This document shows, one piece after another, positions 28,582-37,679 of a DNA stretch of 64,000 nucleotides. How positions within the stretch are numbered: position 1 is the stretch's first letter; every line of letters starts with the position of its first letter. The position numbers were made by a program, and so were the translations under genes. Origin of the DNA: Rhizobium sp. BK376 (GTDB lineage Bacteria; Pseudomonadota; Alphaproteobacteria; Rhizobiales; Rhizobiaceae); assembly GCF_004341625.1 (NCBI RefSeq), contig NZ_SLZG01000002.1, positions 62,001 through 126,000 of the forward strand, in the 5' to 3' direction. The notes under the pieces are model-generated. The model ran no database searches and had not been told where the DNA came from. It saw nothing but the letters and a program-made list of their open reading frames with translations.

Positions 28582-29487
28582 CTACTGAAGCTGTGGTTTC
28601 TTCAAGAAGCTGTTCCTGTCGGCGGACTTGACGCGCAGCCATGCCTCGCGACCGTCGCGCAGGATCCGCATCGGGATCTCTGCGCCGGCGGGGCCGCTCT
28701 TCCAGACCTTGCGGTAGAAATCGGCAAGTCCATCCACTTCGCCATCCCTGATCTCGGAGATGACGTCGCCCTGGCGCAATCCTGCCTGGGCGGCCGGGCT
28801 TCCCTCGGCAACACTCATGACGACGACTTCGCCGTTGCTCTCGGCCGAGAAGGCGCCGAGCCATGGCCGCGGCGGCTTATCGATCTGGCCGCGGTTGAGC
28901 AGATCGTCGAGGATCGGCAAAAGCAGGTTGATGGGCACGACCATATTGATGTCGGCCACTTCCTGGTTCTGGACCATCTGCAGGCGGAGCGAGCCGATGC
29001 CAAGAAGCTTGCCGTCGGAGCCGATCAGTGCAGCGCCGCCCCATGACGGGTGAGCGGGCGCGGTGAAAATCGCCTCGTCCAGCAGGTATTCCCAATAGCC
29101 GGCGAATTCCTGTCTGGCGACGATATTTGCCTCGACGAATTGACCTATACCATCCGCAAGCACCACATCGTCGCCGACATCTGCTTTGGTTGAATCGCCA
29201 AACTGCAGCGCCGGGACGTCGAGGTCGCCGAGAGCCTGCACGAGGCCGAAGCCAGTCTCCTGATCATAGGCAAAGGGGTGGGCGGGAATGACCTTGCCGT
29301 CATGGCGGGTCAACCAGACCTCTGTCGCTTCGGTGATCAGGTAGCCGATCGTCAATACCAGCCCGTTCTCCCTGATGACGACGCCACTGCCCTCTCTCTC
29401 GGTGCCGAGCGCAGAGGCAGTGAAGGCGTCTTCCGGAACTGAAGCTCGCAGAGCTACGATGGATCGCAAAACCGTGTCGATGTTCAT
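28582..29487 (-). CDS. HtrA-like trypsin-fold/PDZ protein lacking the catalytic triad
   Basis: The 301-residue protein follows the DegP layout: trypsin fold (about 5-190) with GSGVVI at 33-38, then a PDZ domain (about 210-300) with PAAQAGLRQGDVI. Yet the triad is gone: the HtrA histidine position in GYLITEATEV is T55, the aspartate position is G79 (DQETGFG), and the serine of GNSGG is W149 (PSWGGAA). No signal peptide is present, so it is cytoplasmic. It is probably a binding or sensing protein rather than a protease; the partner is unknown. It is often misannotated as a serine protease. Confidence 0.8.
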   Translation of the reverse strand: MNIDTVLRSIVALRASVPEDAFTASALGTEREGSGVVIRENGLVLTIGYLITEATEVWLTRHDGKVIPAHPFAYDQETGFGLVQALGDLDVPALQFGDSTKADVGDDVVLADGIGQFVEANIVARQEFAGYWEYLLDEAIFTAPAHPSWGGAALIGSDGKLLGIGSLRLQMVQNQEVADINMVVPINLLLPILDDLLNRGQIDKPPRPWLGAFSAESNGEVVVMSVAEGSPAAQAGLRQGDVISEIRDGEVDGLADFYRKVWKSGPAGAEIPMRILRDGREAWLRVKSADRNSFLKKPQLQ

Positions 29488-29651
29488 GCTCTTAGTCCTG
29501 TGAGATGGGGCGTCGGGGCAAGAAGCCCACCAAGCCGGCGGGAGCCGACATATACCGTCCCCTATAGGTATGAGTTTAATGCCTGGGGTGCAAGACCTTG
29601 CGCCGGGGAAGGTCGGGACTCAGCCCCAGCTTTGGGGTGGTGGCAAAACAA

Positions 29652-29678
29652 AACCGGCCGCGCAGGGAGCGGCCGGTT
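29652..29678 (-). terminator. Terminator downstream of rcdA
   Basis: A 10-bp stem AACCGGCCGC/GCGGCCGGTT with seven-base loop; on the reverse strand a T-rich tract follows. Confidence 0.8.
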
Positions 29679-29704
29679 CGCTTTTCAAATGAATAAAATA
29701 TACC

Positions 29705-30220
29705 TCAGTTCGTGCCAAATGCAGTCTGAAGCAAATTCAACTGAGCCTTGACACTGTTCTGGTTGTCCGGAACGATCGCAGCTTCTGAAGGACGGTAGAT
29801 TTCGCGGTCGAGTAGGGCGATACGGTTCTGAAGGCGCAGCGAGCGCTCAACGAGGCTGCGGAAGGATTCCGGCAGATCGTTCCAGCCCGGTGCGTTGCGG
29901 TCGACGTTGAAACCGTCGAGGCGAACCTTGCTCTTTTCGTTCAGCACCTGGTCGCGGGACATTTCGCCATTGTTGACGGCGCGCTGCAGGAGAAGCCAGG
30001 AGGCCATCTGCATCAGGCGGGTCGTCAGTCGCATGGATTCCGCTGCGTAAAGCACCGAGGCCATGCGCGGCAGAACCTTGGAGGCTGCGCGGCCATCGCC
30101 ATCGAGGTAGCTTGCGGTTTCCTCGACGAGGGTCATGCCTTCAGAATAGAGCGCCTTGAATTGCGACGAGGAAGCTGCACGTCCTGCGAAACTGACCGTA
30201 TTCAATCCAAGTTCAGACAT
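29705..30220 (-). CDS. rcdA: RcdA-type protease adaptor (DUF1465)
   Basis: The start is MSELGLNTVSF behind AGGGATTACC; an in-frame ATG nine codons earlier is less likely. The 171-residue all-helical product has the DUF1465 core (FKALYSEGMTLVEETASYLDG, SMRLTTRLMQMASWLLLQRAV) and the long C-terminal tail typical of RcdA. In Caulobacter RcdA helps ClpXP recognise CtrA and other clients with CpdR and PopA. Two perfect CtrA-type sites lie upstream, suggesting that CtrA controls the gene that helps destroy it. Confidence 0.88.
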   Translation of the reverse strand: MSELGLNTVSFAGRAASSSQFKALYSEGMTLVEETASYLDGDGRAASKVLPRMASVLYAAESMRLTTRLMQMASWLLLQRAVNNGEMSRDQVLNEKSKVRLDGFNVDRNAPGWNDLPESFRSLVERSLRLQNRIALLDREIYRPSEAAIVPDNQNSVKAQLNLLQTAFGTN

Positions 30221-30345
30221 TAAGGTAATCCCTGTTCCACGCATCACTTTTGTTCAGGTAACGCCGGCCAAGCAAAAAAGGTTGCGCCCGCCTCGTTCTT
30301 ATAGGTTCAACATGGTGGTTTTAGCCGAAATTCGCAAGGCGTTTC

Positions 30346-30360
30346 TTAAGAAAGGGTTAA
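30346..30360 (-). promoter_or_regulatory. CtrA box upstream of rcdA (proximal)
   Basis: A perfect TTAA-N7-TTAA lies 126 bp upstream of the rcdA start, just past the terminator of the preceding gene, a sensible place for the rcdA promoter. Confidence 0.6.
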
Positions 30361-30394
30361 TCTCCACAGTTTCGTTAACCTCTTGGGCGAGATC

Positions 30395-30424
30395 AACAAA
30401 AAGAAGAGCCGCAAACGCGGCTCT
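30395..30424 (-). terminator. Terminator between the DUF1192 gene and rcdA
   Basis: Stem AGAGCCGC/GCGGCTCT with loop AAAC; on the reverse strand it is followed by TCTTTTTGTT. Confidence 0.75.
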
Positions 30425-30523
30425 CAAGGTAAAACAGGGAGAAAAATCAGACCATTCGCCAAGTGGAGAAACTGTCTGAGTCCGGATAAAAACCCGGATA
30501 GACACAGTAATATCTCGTAAAGC

Positions 30524-30538
30524 TTAATATTTCGTTAA
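30524..30538 (-). promoter_or_regulatory. CtrA box upstream of rcdA (distal)
   Basis: A second perfect TTAA-N7-TTAA, 304 bp from the rcdA start, on the far side of the 30395-30424 hairpin. Its target is less clear than that of the proximal site. Confidence 0.45.
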
Positions 30539-30597
30539 ACCTGTCCCGAAGTTGTACTTCGGCGCTGGATTTTCGCCTTACGCAGCGTGCAGCGATA

Positions 30598-30789
30598 TCA
30601 GGAACGGAAGAGATTTTCCGCTGCCTGGCGGCCCGAGGCTTTCCTTGCCATCTCCGACTCGAGGCGGGCGATTTCGGTCTGCATCAGGGCGATGCGGGTT
30701 TTCAGCTCATCGACGGAAAGCAGCGAAAGGTCGCTGCCGATCTCGTGAGTGACGGGCTTCTTCGGCCGGTCGTCGTCAAAAAGGCTCAT
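30598..30789 (-). CDS. DUF1192 small coiled-coil protein
   Basis: The 63-residue product starts MSLFDDDRPKKP and has a heptad-rich middle (LSVDELKTRIALMQTEIARLESEM). This is the DUF1192 pattern, found next to rcdA/DUF1465 genes in many alphaproteobacteria. Function is unknown. The MFS gene upstream ends 16 bp before its start. Confidence 0.85.
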   Translation of the reverse strand: MSLFDDDRPKKPVTHEIGSDLSLLSVDELKTRIALMQTEIARLESEMARKASGRQAAENLFRS

Positions 30790-30805
30790 GGGCGCTCCTC
30801 CTTTA

Positions 30806-32083
30806 TCAGCCGTAGTTTACCGCAGGATCCTCGGGCGGGGGAGCGTTTTCGCTGCGCGATTTCATTGCCAAGCTCTCCGGCGTGATCATGTTCGCATTGC
30901 CGGAAGGCAGGTTGGTGTAGGCATCACGCTCGCCGGCGGGAACGGCTGCGCGCATGCGGCTGCGAATGATCGCGTAGCTCGTGATCAGGACGTGAGCGAC
31001 GGCGGTGACGAAGAACAGCGCATAGGGGCCAACGCTTGCCATGACCGGGCCGCCGACGGTCGGGCCGATGATCGTGCCTATGCCGTAGAGCAACAGCAGG
31101 CCACCCGAGACCTTTACGAAGTCCTCTGACGAGGCGAAGTCGTTGGCATGGGCAACAGCGATCGGATAGAGCGTGTTAGCGACGGCGCCGTATAGAATGA
31201 CGAGGCCGATGAGGAGGTAGGGCGTCGACGGCTGGAGCAAGAAAAGCAGCAGTCCGGCAATGGCTGCCACCGCCGACATTCCCGCCAGGACGTAGCGCCG
31301 GTCGATGCGGTCGGAAAGCCGGCCGGCCGGCAACTGCATGACAGCGCCGGCAAAGATCGTGGAACTCATCATGATGGCAATGTTGCTATCGGAAAGGTGG
31401 GCTCCGGCGCCGAAGACGGCGCCGAGCGTGCCGTAGGCGCCGTTGGCGATGCCGACGAGGAGAATGCCGAGGCAGGAGACCGGCGAATTGCGATAGAGCG
31501 CCGGCAAGTCCAGCCGCACGGCCTTCAGCGGCTGCGGCGAGGCGGCGTTGGAAAGCGTCGTCGGCAGCATGGCGATGCAATAGCAGATGCCGCAGACCAT
31601 GAAGAGTATCGGCGTGTGGATGTCGGCAAACGGCACCATCATCTGGCCCGCGACCGCGCCGAGCAGCGTAATGCCGATATAGAGCGAGAAGATTGCGCCG
31701 CGGCTCTCGTTCGTCGCGCGTTCGTTCAGCCAGCTTTCGATGATCATCGAGGTGCCGGCGGTGCAGAAGCCGGTGACCGCGCGCAGGGCGACCCACCAGA
31801 TGGGATCGACGATCATGCCGGTCAGAAGCGCGATGATGGCGATAATGGCAATGAAGCCGGAGAAGGCGCGAACATGGCCGATGCGACGCACCAGCTTCGG
31901 CGCCGTCAGGCAGCCGAGCACAAATCCCGTCGCCCAGGTGGTGCCGAGCAGGCCGAGCGTTGTCGTGGGATATCCCTCGGCTGTGCCGCGCACCGGAAGC
32001 AACAGGCCGTGCAGGCCATTGCCGGTGAACAGGAACAGCGTGCCGAGCAGCAGCGCAAGGACTGGTAAAAGGTTTCTTCTCAT
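30806..32083 (-). CDS. Major facilitator superfamily transporter (YcaD-like)
   Basis: The start is the ATG of MRRNLLPVLALL; a GTG three codons earlier (32092) is in frame. The 425-residue protein has 12 predicted membrane segments, with LVRRIGHVRAFSGF in the 2-3 loop and GRLSDRIDRRYVLAG in the 8-9 loop. Sequence flavour is that of the YcaD branch. The soluble C-terminal tail of about 40 residues is Pro/Glu-rich. Substrate unknown. Confidence 0.85.
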   Translation of the reverse strand: MRRNLLPVLALLLGTLFLFTGNGLHGLLLPVRGTAEGYPTTTLGLLGTTWATGFVLGCLTAPKLVRRIGHVRAFSGFIAIIAIIALLTGMIVDPIWWVALRAVTGFCTAGTSMIIESWLNERATNESRGAIFSLYIGITLLGAVAGQMMVPFADIHTPILFMVCGICYCIAMLPTTLSNAASPQPLKAVRLDLPALYRNSPVSCLGILLVGIANGAYGTLGAVFGAGAHLSDSNIAIMMSSTIFAGAVMQLPAGRLSDRIDRRYVLAGMSAVAAIAGLLLFLLQPSTPYLLIGLVILYGAVANTLYPIAVAHANDFASSEDFVKVSGGLLLLYGIGTIIGPTVGGPVMASVGPYALFFVTAVAHVLITSYAIIRSRMRAAVPAGERDAYTNLPSGNANMITPESLAMKSRSENAPPPEDPAVNYG

Positions 32084-32264
32084 TTCCCCCACTTTTGGTT
32101 GTTCCCGCTTAAAAAACAGATAAGGCGGGATGAAATCTTGCCAAGCGCTGCAATGCGTTGATTGTACGACGAATAGTCTCTATCGGCTGGAAGAGCTTGT
32201 CTGTTGGCGCGCAAAAGTGTCGGCCATATGACCGTTTCGAAATATGCTGCGCGGTGGGGAAGAT

Positions 32265-32426
32265 ATGACGAAAGTGATCGCGGTCTTGCTGCTGCTGGCC
32301 ATGGTGGTTCACATCATCAAGCCGCTCAATCTCCCCGGCCTTCGGCGTCGCGCCGACTTCTGGAAGATCGCTATTTTTGCCTTCGCGATCTGGACGATCG
32401 CGCTTGTGATCAACGAGAGTTTCTAG
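32265..32426 (+). CDS. Small two-helix membrane protein
   Basis: The 53-residue product starts MTKVIAVLLLLAMVVHIIKPL behind GGGGAAGAT and contains two hydrophobic helices separated by PGLRRRADFWK. The composition and good ribosome site argue for a real gene. No family name is known to me. Its TAG overlaps the reverse TAG of the phzF-type gene in the four bases CTAG. Confidence 0.65.
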   Translation: MTKVIAVLLLLAMVVHIIKPLNLPGLRRRADFWKIAIFAFAIWTIALVINESF

Positions 32427-33340
32427 AGCCGGATCGTGCCCTGCATCACATCGACGCACCGGCCTGCGATTTCGACATCGGTGATTTCGCCCGACGATTT
32501 TTGGACCACGAGTTCGATCATGCTGCGCCGTCCCATCTCGACGCCCTGTTCGATGGTGATGCTTATCTTGGCGTCGGCATCCGGCAGGAGCGAGACGAGG
32601 TAGGCGCCGAGTGCTGCCGAGGCGCTGCCGGTTGCGGGATCCTCGGTGACATTATCGAGCGGTGCAAACATGCGTGCGCGGATCTGCCAGGGGCGATCCG
32701 TGCTGCGCGTATAGAGGAAGAGCGAAAAGTCGTGATTGCCGTTGCCCTGACCGTCGGCCGCCTCGGCGAAGATCGCGGCATTGGGTCTCGCAGCGGCAAG
32801 CGCATCCAGGCCATCGACTTCGGCAAGCACGAAGGGCAACCCGACCGAGGCAAAAACAGGCGCATGGGTGGACAGACGGATGGCTGCCGCGTCGAGGGAT
32901 GCGCAACGGGCGACGAGCTCGGCTGCGACGCTTCTTCCGACCGTCAGCTTACGCGGTGCTCTGATGGCCGCGCCGACGACCACGTCATGCTTGCGATGGA
33001 GCTTGACGTCCACCAGGCCGGCCTTCTCCTCGAAGCGTAGCGTATCGCCGACCGGACTCCCGAACAGTTCATTTCGCTGCCCGAGCACGAAGGCCGTGCC
33101 GACATTCGGGTGGCCGGCGAAGGGTATTTCCATGGTCGGCGTGAAAATGCGCACCCGGGCGCTGTTGGCCGGATCTTCCGGCGGCAGGACGAATGTCACC
33201 TCGGAATAGTTGAACTCCGCCGCAATCTTCTGCATCGCCTCATCGCTGAGCCCTCGAGCATCCGGGAAGACGGCAAGCGGATTGCCGGCGAAACGCTCCG
33301 ACGTGAAGACATCGACGGTGACATAGGCAGCGTTGGTCAT
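32423..33340 (-). CDS. PhzF-family isomerase/epimerase
   Basis: The 305-residue protein has the diaminopimelate-epimerase-like fold doubled: [20 protein letters not shown] at the start, FNYSEVTFV with the family catalytic glutamate E47, [13 protein letters not shown] in the first half, and [16 protein letters not shown] in the second. PhzF acts in phenazine synthesis only in producers; here, with no phenazine genes nearby, the substrate is unknown. Confidence 0.9.
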   Translation of the reverse strand: MTNAAYVTVDVFTSERFAGNPLAVFPDARGLSDEAMQKIAAEFNYSEVTFVLPPEDPANSARVRIFTPTMEIPFAGHPNVGTAFVLGQRNELFGSPVGDTLRFEEKAGLVDVKLHRKHDVVVGAAIRAPRKLTVGRSVAAELVARCASLDAAAIRLSTHAPVFASVGLPFVLAEVDGLDALAAARPNAAIFAEAADGQGNGNHDFSLFLYTRSTDRPWQIRARMFAPLDNVTEDPATGSASAALGAYLVSLLPDADAKISITIEQGVEMGRRSMIELVVQKSSGEITDVEIAGRCVDVMQGTIRL

Positions 33341-33488
33341 GGTGTCTCCGCGTCATTGGTGTCATTCGGATTTATCGCCAATTGCGACTGTTCCAAAGGC
33401 CCGACTTGTGGCGGTGACAATTGTGGACAGCAGGGCAAGCCAAGCAAGCCCGGCCGCGACCATTTTAACGGCATCGCTTGGGAAGCCC

Positions 33489-33866
33489 CTATTGGGTGTC
33501 CTTGATATCGAAGCGCGTGATCTTCCCGCCCTCGACGCGAAAGATGTGCAGGACAGTCTTGTCCTTCAGCCCATGCGTCTGCTCCGTCAGCGGCCGGCCT
33601 TCGAGATCGAACACGGATTGGATCACCTCGACGGTGATGACACCGTCGTCCTTCGTCTGAATTGCCACCGGCTCGACGTGCGGGCTGATGACCGCCCATT
33701 GCCGTGTCCAGTAATCGCGGACGGCCTCGCGGCCATGAACGTGACCTCCGTCCATGCCGTTCGCCCATGCAACATCATCGGCAAGCTCTGTCAGCACGCC
33801 GTCGATGTCTCTCGCGTTAAACCGGTCGTAGATGCGTTTGATAAGTTGGGTATGAGCTTCAGACAT
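33489..33866 (-). CDS. SnoaL-like/NTF2-fold protein
   Basis: The 125-residue protein has the NTF2 cone fold pattern: an N-terminal helix pair (LIKRIYDRFNARDIDGVL), DDVAWANGMDGGHVHGREAVRDYW and a C-terminal strand ending GGKITRFDIKDTQ. Such proteins are small isomerases or binding proteins. It is divergent from a MarR regulator across 128 bp and is its likeliest target. Confidence 0.85.
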   Translation of the reverse strand: MSEAHTQLIKRIYDRFNARDIDGVLTELADDVAWANGMDGGHVHGREAVRDYWTRQWAVISPHVEPVAIQTKDDGVITVEVIQSVFDLEGRPLTEQTHGLKDKTVLHIFRVEGGKITRFDIKDTQ

Positions 33867-33938
33867 ATCGTTTCCTCACTGTGGGACCAAGGGATCATTG
33901 GGCGGCGTGGAACCGAGCTTGCCAGCGCGCCCCTCAAT

Positions 33939-33954
33939 ATATATACGTACATAT
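33939..33954. promoter_or_regulatory. Candidate MarR operator
   Basis: ATATATACGTACATAT is a 16-bp near-palindrome with one mismatched pair, midway between the divergent SnoaL-like and MarR genes in an AT-rich island of otherwise GC-rich DNA. Confidence 0.45.
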
Positions 33955-33994
33955 GTAATTTGCAGTCAACCATGGACAAGGGATAAGATCGAAG

Positions 33995-34456
33995 ATGAAG
34001 AACGACGTGCTTTCCACGCCCGGGCATCTCATCAGTCTCGCTGCGCGGGCATTTGCTCGTCTAAGCGAGGCGCGTCTGAAGCCGCTTGGGTTCGGCGTCG
34101 GCCAATTGCCTGTCTTGGTCGCGCTGCAGGATGGGAAGGCGAGCACGCAACGCGATCTGGCCCGTTTCGCCAAGGTCGAACAGCCGCCGATGGCACAGAT
34201 GCTCGCCCGCATGGAGCGGGACGGCCTGATCGAGCGGACACCTCACCCGGAAGACGGTAGAAGCAGCCGCATAGTCCTCACGAAGGCGGCGCAGGACCGT
34301 ATGCCCGATGCGGTTGAAACTCTGTTCAGGGGAAATCGTGAAGCAATGGATGGCTTCACGGAAGAAGAGGCGACACAGCTTGTCGCCTTGCTCACCCGGC
34401 TGATTGCAAATCTGGATCAACTGACCAGCACAGAGCCATCGTCACAAAGCTCCTGA
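33995..34456 (+). CDS. MarR-family transcriptional regulator
   Basis: The 153-residue winged-helix protein shows GVGQLPVLVALQDGKASTQRDLARFAKVEQPPMAQMLARMERDGLIERTPHPEDGRSSRIVLT in pieces, the standard recognition helix and wing. The dimer helices flank it. It probably controls itself and the divergent SnoaL-like gene. The effector is unknown. It converges on pgk. Confidence 0.88.
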   Translation: MKNDVLSTPGHLISLAARAFARLSEARLKPLGFGVGQLPVLVALQDGKASTQRDLARFAKVEQPPMAQMLARMERDGLIERTPHPEDGRSSRIVLTKAAQDRMPDAVETLFRGNREAMDGFTEEEATQLVALLTRLIANLDQLTSTEPSSQSS

Positions 34457-34511
34457 GCGGCATCGCCTCCGCCACCCGGATGCGCCGGAGATTTCATAGT
34501 CACAACGGAAG

Positions 34512-34532
34512 CCGGAAGGCCCGTCCTTCCGG
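34512..34532. terminator. Hairpin between convergent marR-type gene and pgk
   Basis: An 8-bp stem CCGGAAGG/CCTTCCGG with loop CCCGT; no T run on either side, so termination strength is doubtful. Confidence 0.45.
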
Positions 34533-34553
34533 GTCCCGAAATCCGAAGCCGGA

Positions 34554-35756
34554 CTACTTCTGAGCGGTGAGTACAGCGACGCCGGGCAGGACCTTGCCTT
34601 CCATCCATTCGAGGAAGGCGCCGCCGGCGGTCGAGACATAGGTGAAATCGTCAGCCACGGTTGCATGGTTCAGTGCCGAGACCGTGTCGCCGCCACCGGC
34701 GACCGAGGTCAGCTTGCCGCCCTTGGTGCATTCGGCTGCATATTTGGCAACAGCAACCGTTGCGGCATCGAAGGGCGTGATCTCGAAGGCGCCGAGCGGG
34801 CCGTTCCAGACGAGCGTAGTGGCGCGGCCGATCCATGCCTTGATGGCTTCCACCGACTTCGGACCGACATCGAGGACCATTGCATCCGAGGGGATGGCGT
34901 CGATGGCGACGGTTTCGTTATCCGCCCCTGCCTTGAATTCGCGGGCAACGACGCCGTCTTCCGGCAACACAATCGCGCAGCCGGCGGTGGCGGCCTCGAT
35001 CATGATCTGCTTGGCGGTCGCGGCGAGATCGTGTTCGCAGAGCGACTTGCCGACATCGGTGCCGCGGGCGGCAAGGAAGGTGTTTGCCATGCCGCCACCG
35101 ATGACGAGTGCGTCGACCTTCTTCACGAGGTTCATCAGGAGATCGATCTTGCTGGAAACCTTGGCGCCACCGACGATCGCGACAACGGGGCGGACGGGAT
35201 TGCCGAGGCCTTTTTCGAGCGCTTCGAGCTCGGCCTGCATCGTGCGGCCGGCATAGGCCGGAAGATGATGGGCAAGGCCCTCGGTCGAGCTATGCGCGCG
35301 GTGGGCAGCGGAGAAGGCGTCGTTGACATAGATGTCGCCGTTGGCGGCGAGCGCCTTGGTGAAGCCGGCCTCGTTCTTTTCCTCTTCCTTGTGGAAACGG
35401 GTGTTTTCCAGAAGCAGGATATCGCCGTTGCTCATCTTCGCAATCGCGTCCGTCACCGGGGTGCCGATGCAGTCGGAGGCGAAAGCAACGTCGCGGCCAA
35501 GCACGCTGTTGACGGCAGGAACGATCTGGGAGAGCGAGAATTCATCGGACGGGCCATCTTTCGGGCGGCCGAAATGGGCGAGCAGAATGACCTTGGCGCC
35601 CTTGTCGGCCAGTTCAAGGATCGTCGGGGCGACGCGTTCGATGCGCGTTGCGTCGGTGACCTTTCCGTCCTTGACCGGCACGTTGAGGTCGACGCGAACG
35701 AGTACGCGCTTGCCTGCGATATCCGTGAGGTCGTCGAGAGTCTTAAAGGCGGGCAT
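34554..35756 (-). CDS. pgk: Phosphoglycerate kinase
   Basis: The 400-residue enzyme converts 1,3-bisphosphoglycerate and ADP to 3-phosphoglycerate and ATP. Signatures: [13 protein letters not shown] near the start, [36 protein letters not shown], and the nucleotide-binding [12 protein letters not shown] near the end. Length is normal. Elsewhere it often sits beside gap; here an antiporter gene and fda come between. Confidence 0.97.
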   Translation of the reverse strand: MPAFKTLDDLTDIAGKRVLVRVDLNVPVKDGKVTDATRIERVAPTILELADKGAKVILLAHFGRPKDGPSDEFSLSQIVPAVNSVLGRDVAFASDCIGTPVTDAIAKMSNGDILLLENTRFHKEEEKNEAGFTKALAANGDIYVNDAFSAAHRAHSSTEGLAHHLPAYAGRTMQAELEALEKGLGNPVRPVVAIVGGAKVSSKIDLLMNLVKKVDALVIGGGMANTFLAARGTDVGKSLCEHDLAATAKQIMIEAATAGCAIVLPEDGVVAREFKAGADNETVAIDAIPSDAMVLDVGPKSVEAIKAWIGRATTLVWNGPLGAFEITPFDAATVAVAKYAAECTKGGKLTSVAGGGDTVSALNHATVADDFTYVSTAGGAFLEWMEGKVLPGVAVLTAQK

Positions 35757-35828
35757 AGGGAGTATCCAATGTTGTTAAGGACGAAATTCGGGCCGACCTT
35801 ACTACGGATGAGGTGAGACGCAAGGCAT

Positions 35829-37679
35829 TCAGTCCTCCTTTTCGCCTCCGTCCAGCGTCTGCGAAACCGGCGACGCCGAGGCCTCGCGGCGGCGCGTAAG
35901 TGCGCTGCGGATGCGCTGGGCGATTTCGTGAAAATTGAGGAAGATCGGCAGGTTCATGGCCGGCTCGACCGCTTCCAGCGACATGCCGACGGAGCTGATA
36001 TGGTCGGTCTCGTCGATGTCGCGCACGATCAGGATGATCGAGCCCAGGCGGACGCGGTCGGCATATTCCGCTCTGCCGCCGAGGCGCTGGCGCATCAGTT
36101 CGGCGATGGTCAGCGTCTTTTCGTGCTCGGAAAGGAGACCCGGCCCGTAGGCAGCGTCCAGATCCGATGCGGGGCGCAGAGGCGATAGCGAGAACGCGCC
36201 GAAGAAATCGGCATCTTCCGGATCGACCGGCGGGCGGCTGGCAAAGAGCCGGTCGAGAAGACGCGAATAGCTCGGCACGATGAAGAGATAGACGAGATCG
36301 TTTTCCCTGAGCCTGCCGGCATATTGATAGCGCATCGACCTGCCGTCACGCACGACGAGCGAGGGCATCGCCCAGCGCGGGATGCGCTCGCCCTTCAGCA
36401 CCGGGCTGTCCTTGGCAACGCGATAGGAGAGGAGTTCGTGATTGACGGCGCCCGGCAAATCGACCTCGACCTTGTCGACTGCGCCGAGGCGCGGCGGGAT
36501 TATGAGATTGAGACGCCGCGCCATCGGCTTGATCGTCCACCCTTGCACGAGCAGCGAGACGAGCACGACGATGAAGGCGACGTTGAAATAGGTGCGACTG
36601 CCATCGAGATTGCCGAGGATCGGCATGATGGCGAGCAGGATGGAGACGGCGCCGCGCAGGCCGACCCAGGCGAGAAAGCCGGTCTCTGGCTGGGTATAGT
36701 CATAGGGCAGCAGGCAGAGCCAGACGGCAAGTGGGCGCGCGACGAAGATCAGGAAGAAGGCGAGCAGGATGGCGGGAACGGCGATCGCCGGAAACTGCGA
36801 TGGTGTCGCCAGGAGGCCGAGTACGAGGAACATGATGATCTGGGCAAGCCAGGTCATGCCGTCCTGGAAGCGTTTGATGCTCGCGGAGTTGGGGATGCGC
36901 CGGCTGCCGGCATAGATGCCGGCGACGTAGACGGCGAGAAAGCCGCTGCCGCCGACGGCGCCGGTGAAGGAAAAGACGAGCAGGGCGAGTGCCAGCACGA
37001 AGATCGGCGTCAGGCCGCGATCCGTCTCAAGCTTACCGGCCACGAGCACGATCATCATGCCGCCCAGCAGGCCGAGAATGACGCCGAGGCCCATTTCCTC
37101 GATGAACATCACAAGCATGCCGATATTGATGCCGTGATAGCCCTGGCCACTGCCAATCACCTCGACGAGGGCGATCGTCAGGAAGATGGCCATGGGATCG
37201 TTGGTGCCGGACTCCACCTCGAGGGTCGAGCGCACCTTGTCGCGGATGTTGATGCCGCCGATGCGCAGCAGGAAGAAGACGGCCGCCGCATCCGTTGAAG
37301 CGACGATGGAGCCGAGCAGCAGACCCTCCAGCCAGGAAAAGTGGAGCAGCCATGAGGCGGCGAGGCCGAAGATCGCGGCGGTCAACAGGACGCCGACCGA
37401 GGCGAGCGTTAAGGCAGGCGCCGCCGCGAGCTTGAAGGCCTGGATCGGCGTGCCGAAGCCTGAGTCGAAAAGGATGATGGCGAGCGCCAGCGAGCCGAGG
37501 ATATAGGCAAGGTAATTGTTGCTGAACTCGATGCCGAGGCCATCCGTGCCTGCAAGCAGACCGATGACGAGGAAGAGCAACAGCAAGGGTGCGCCGAAGC
37601 GAAAGGCGAGCAGACTCGAAAAAGCCGCGATCAGGATGAGCGCCGTTGAGACCAAGACCACGATGTAGAAGGCTTGCAA
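35829..37679 (-). CDS. Potassium/proton antiporter (CvrA/NhaP2 type)
   Basis: The 616-residue product has about 12 membrane segments in residues 5-390 with the CPA1 core (SIVASTDAAAVFFLL, LEVESGTNDPMAIFL), then a TrkA-C-like domain (about 400-490) and a CorC/HlyC-like C-terminal domain (about 510-600). This order is that of CvrA/NhaP2, which expels K+ in exchange for protons at high internal K+. It splits the pgk-fda-gap-tkt neighbourhood and was probably inserted there. Confidence 0.9.
   Translation of the reverse strand: MQAFYIVVLVSTALILIAAFSSLLAFRFGAPLLLLFLVIGLLAGTDGLGIEFSNNYLAYILGSLALAIILFDSGFGTPIQAFKLAAAPALTLASVGVLLTAAIFGLAASWLLHFSWLEGLLLGSIVASTDAAAVFFLLRIGGINIRDKVRSTLEVESGTNDPMAIFLTIALVEVIGSGQGYHGINIGMLVMFIEEMGLGVILGLLGGMMIVLVAGKLETDRGLTPIFVLALALLVFSFTGAVGGSGFLAVYVAGIYAGSRRIPNSASIKRFQDGMTWLAQIIMFLVLGLLATPSQFPAIAVPAILLAFFLIFVARPLAVWLCLLPYDYTQPETGFLAWVGLRGAVSILLAIMPILGNLDGSRTYFNVAFIVVLVSLLVQGWTIKPMARRLNLIIPPRLGAVDKVEVDLPGAVNHELLSYRVAKDSPVLKGERIPRWAMPSLVVRDGRSMRYQYAGRLRENDLVYLFIVPSYSRLLDRLFASRPPVDPEDADFFGAFSLSPLRPASDLDAAYGPGLLSEHEKTLTIAELMRQRLGGRAEYADRVRLGSIILIVRDIDETDHISSVGMSLEAVEPAMNLPIFLNFHEIAQRIRSALTRRREASASPVSQTLDGGEKED

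Noticed and set aside
34665..35816. 383-codon forward frame across pgk
   Set aside because: It is the antisense of a clear phosphoglycerate kinase and has no ribosome site or family resemblance.
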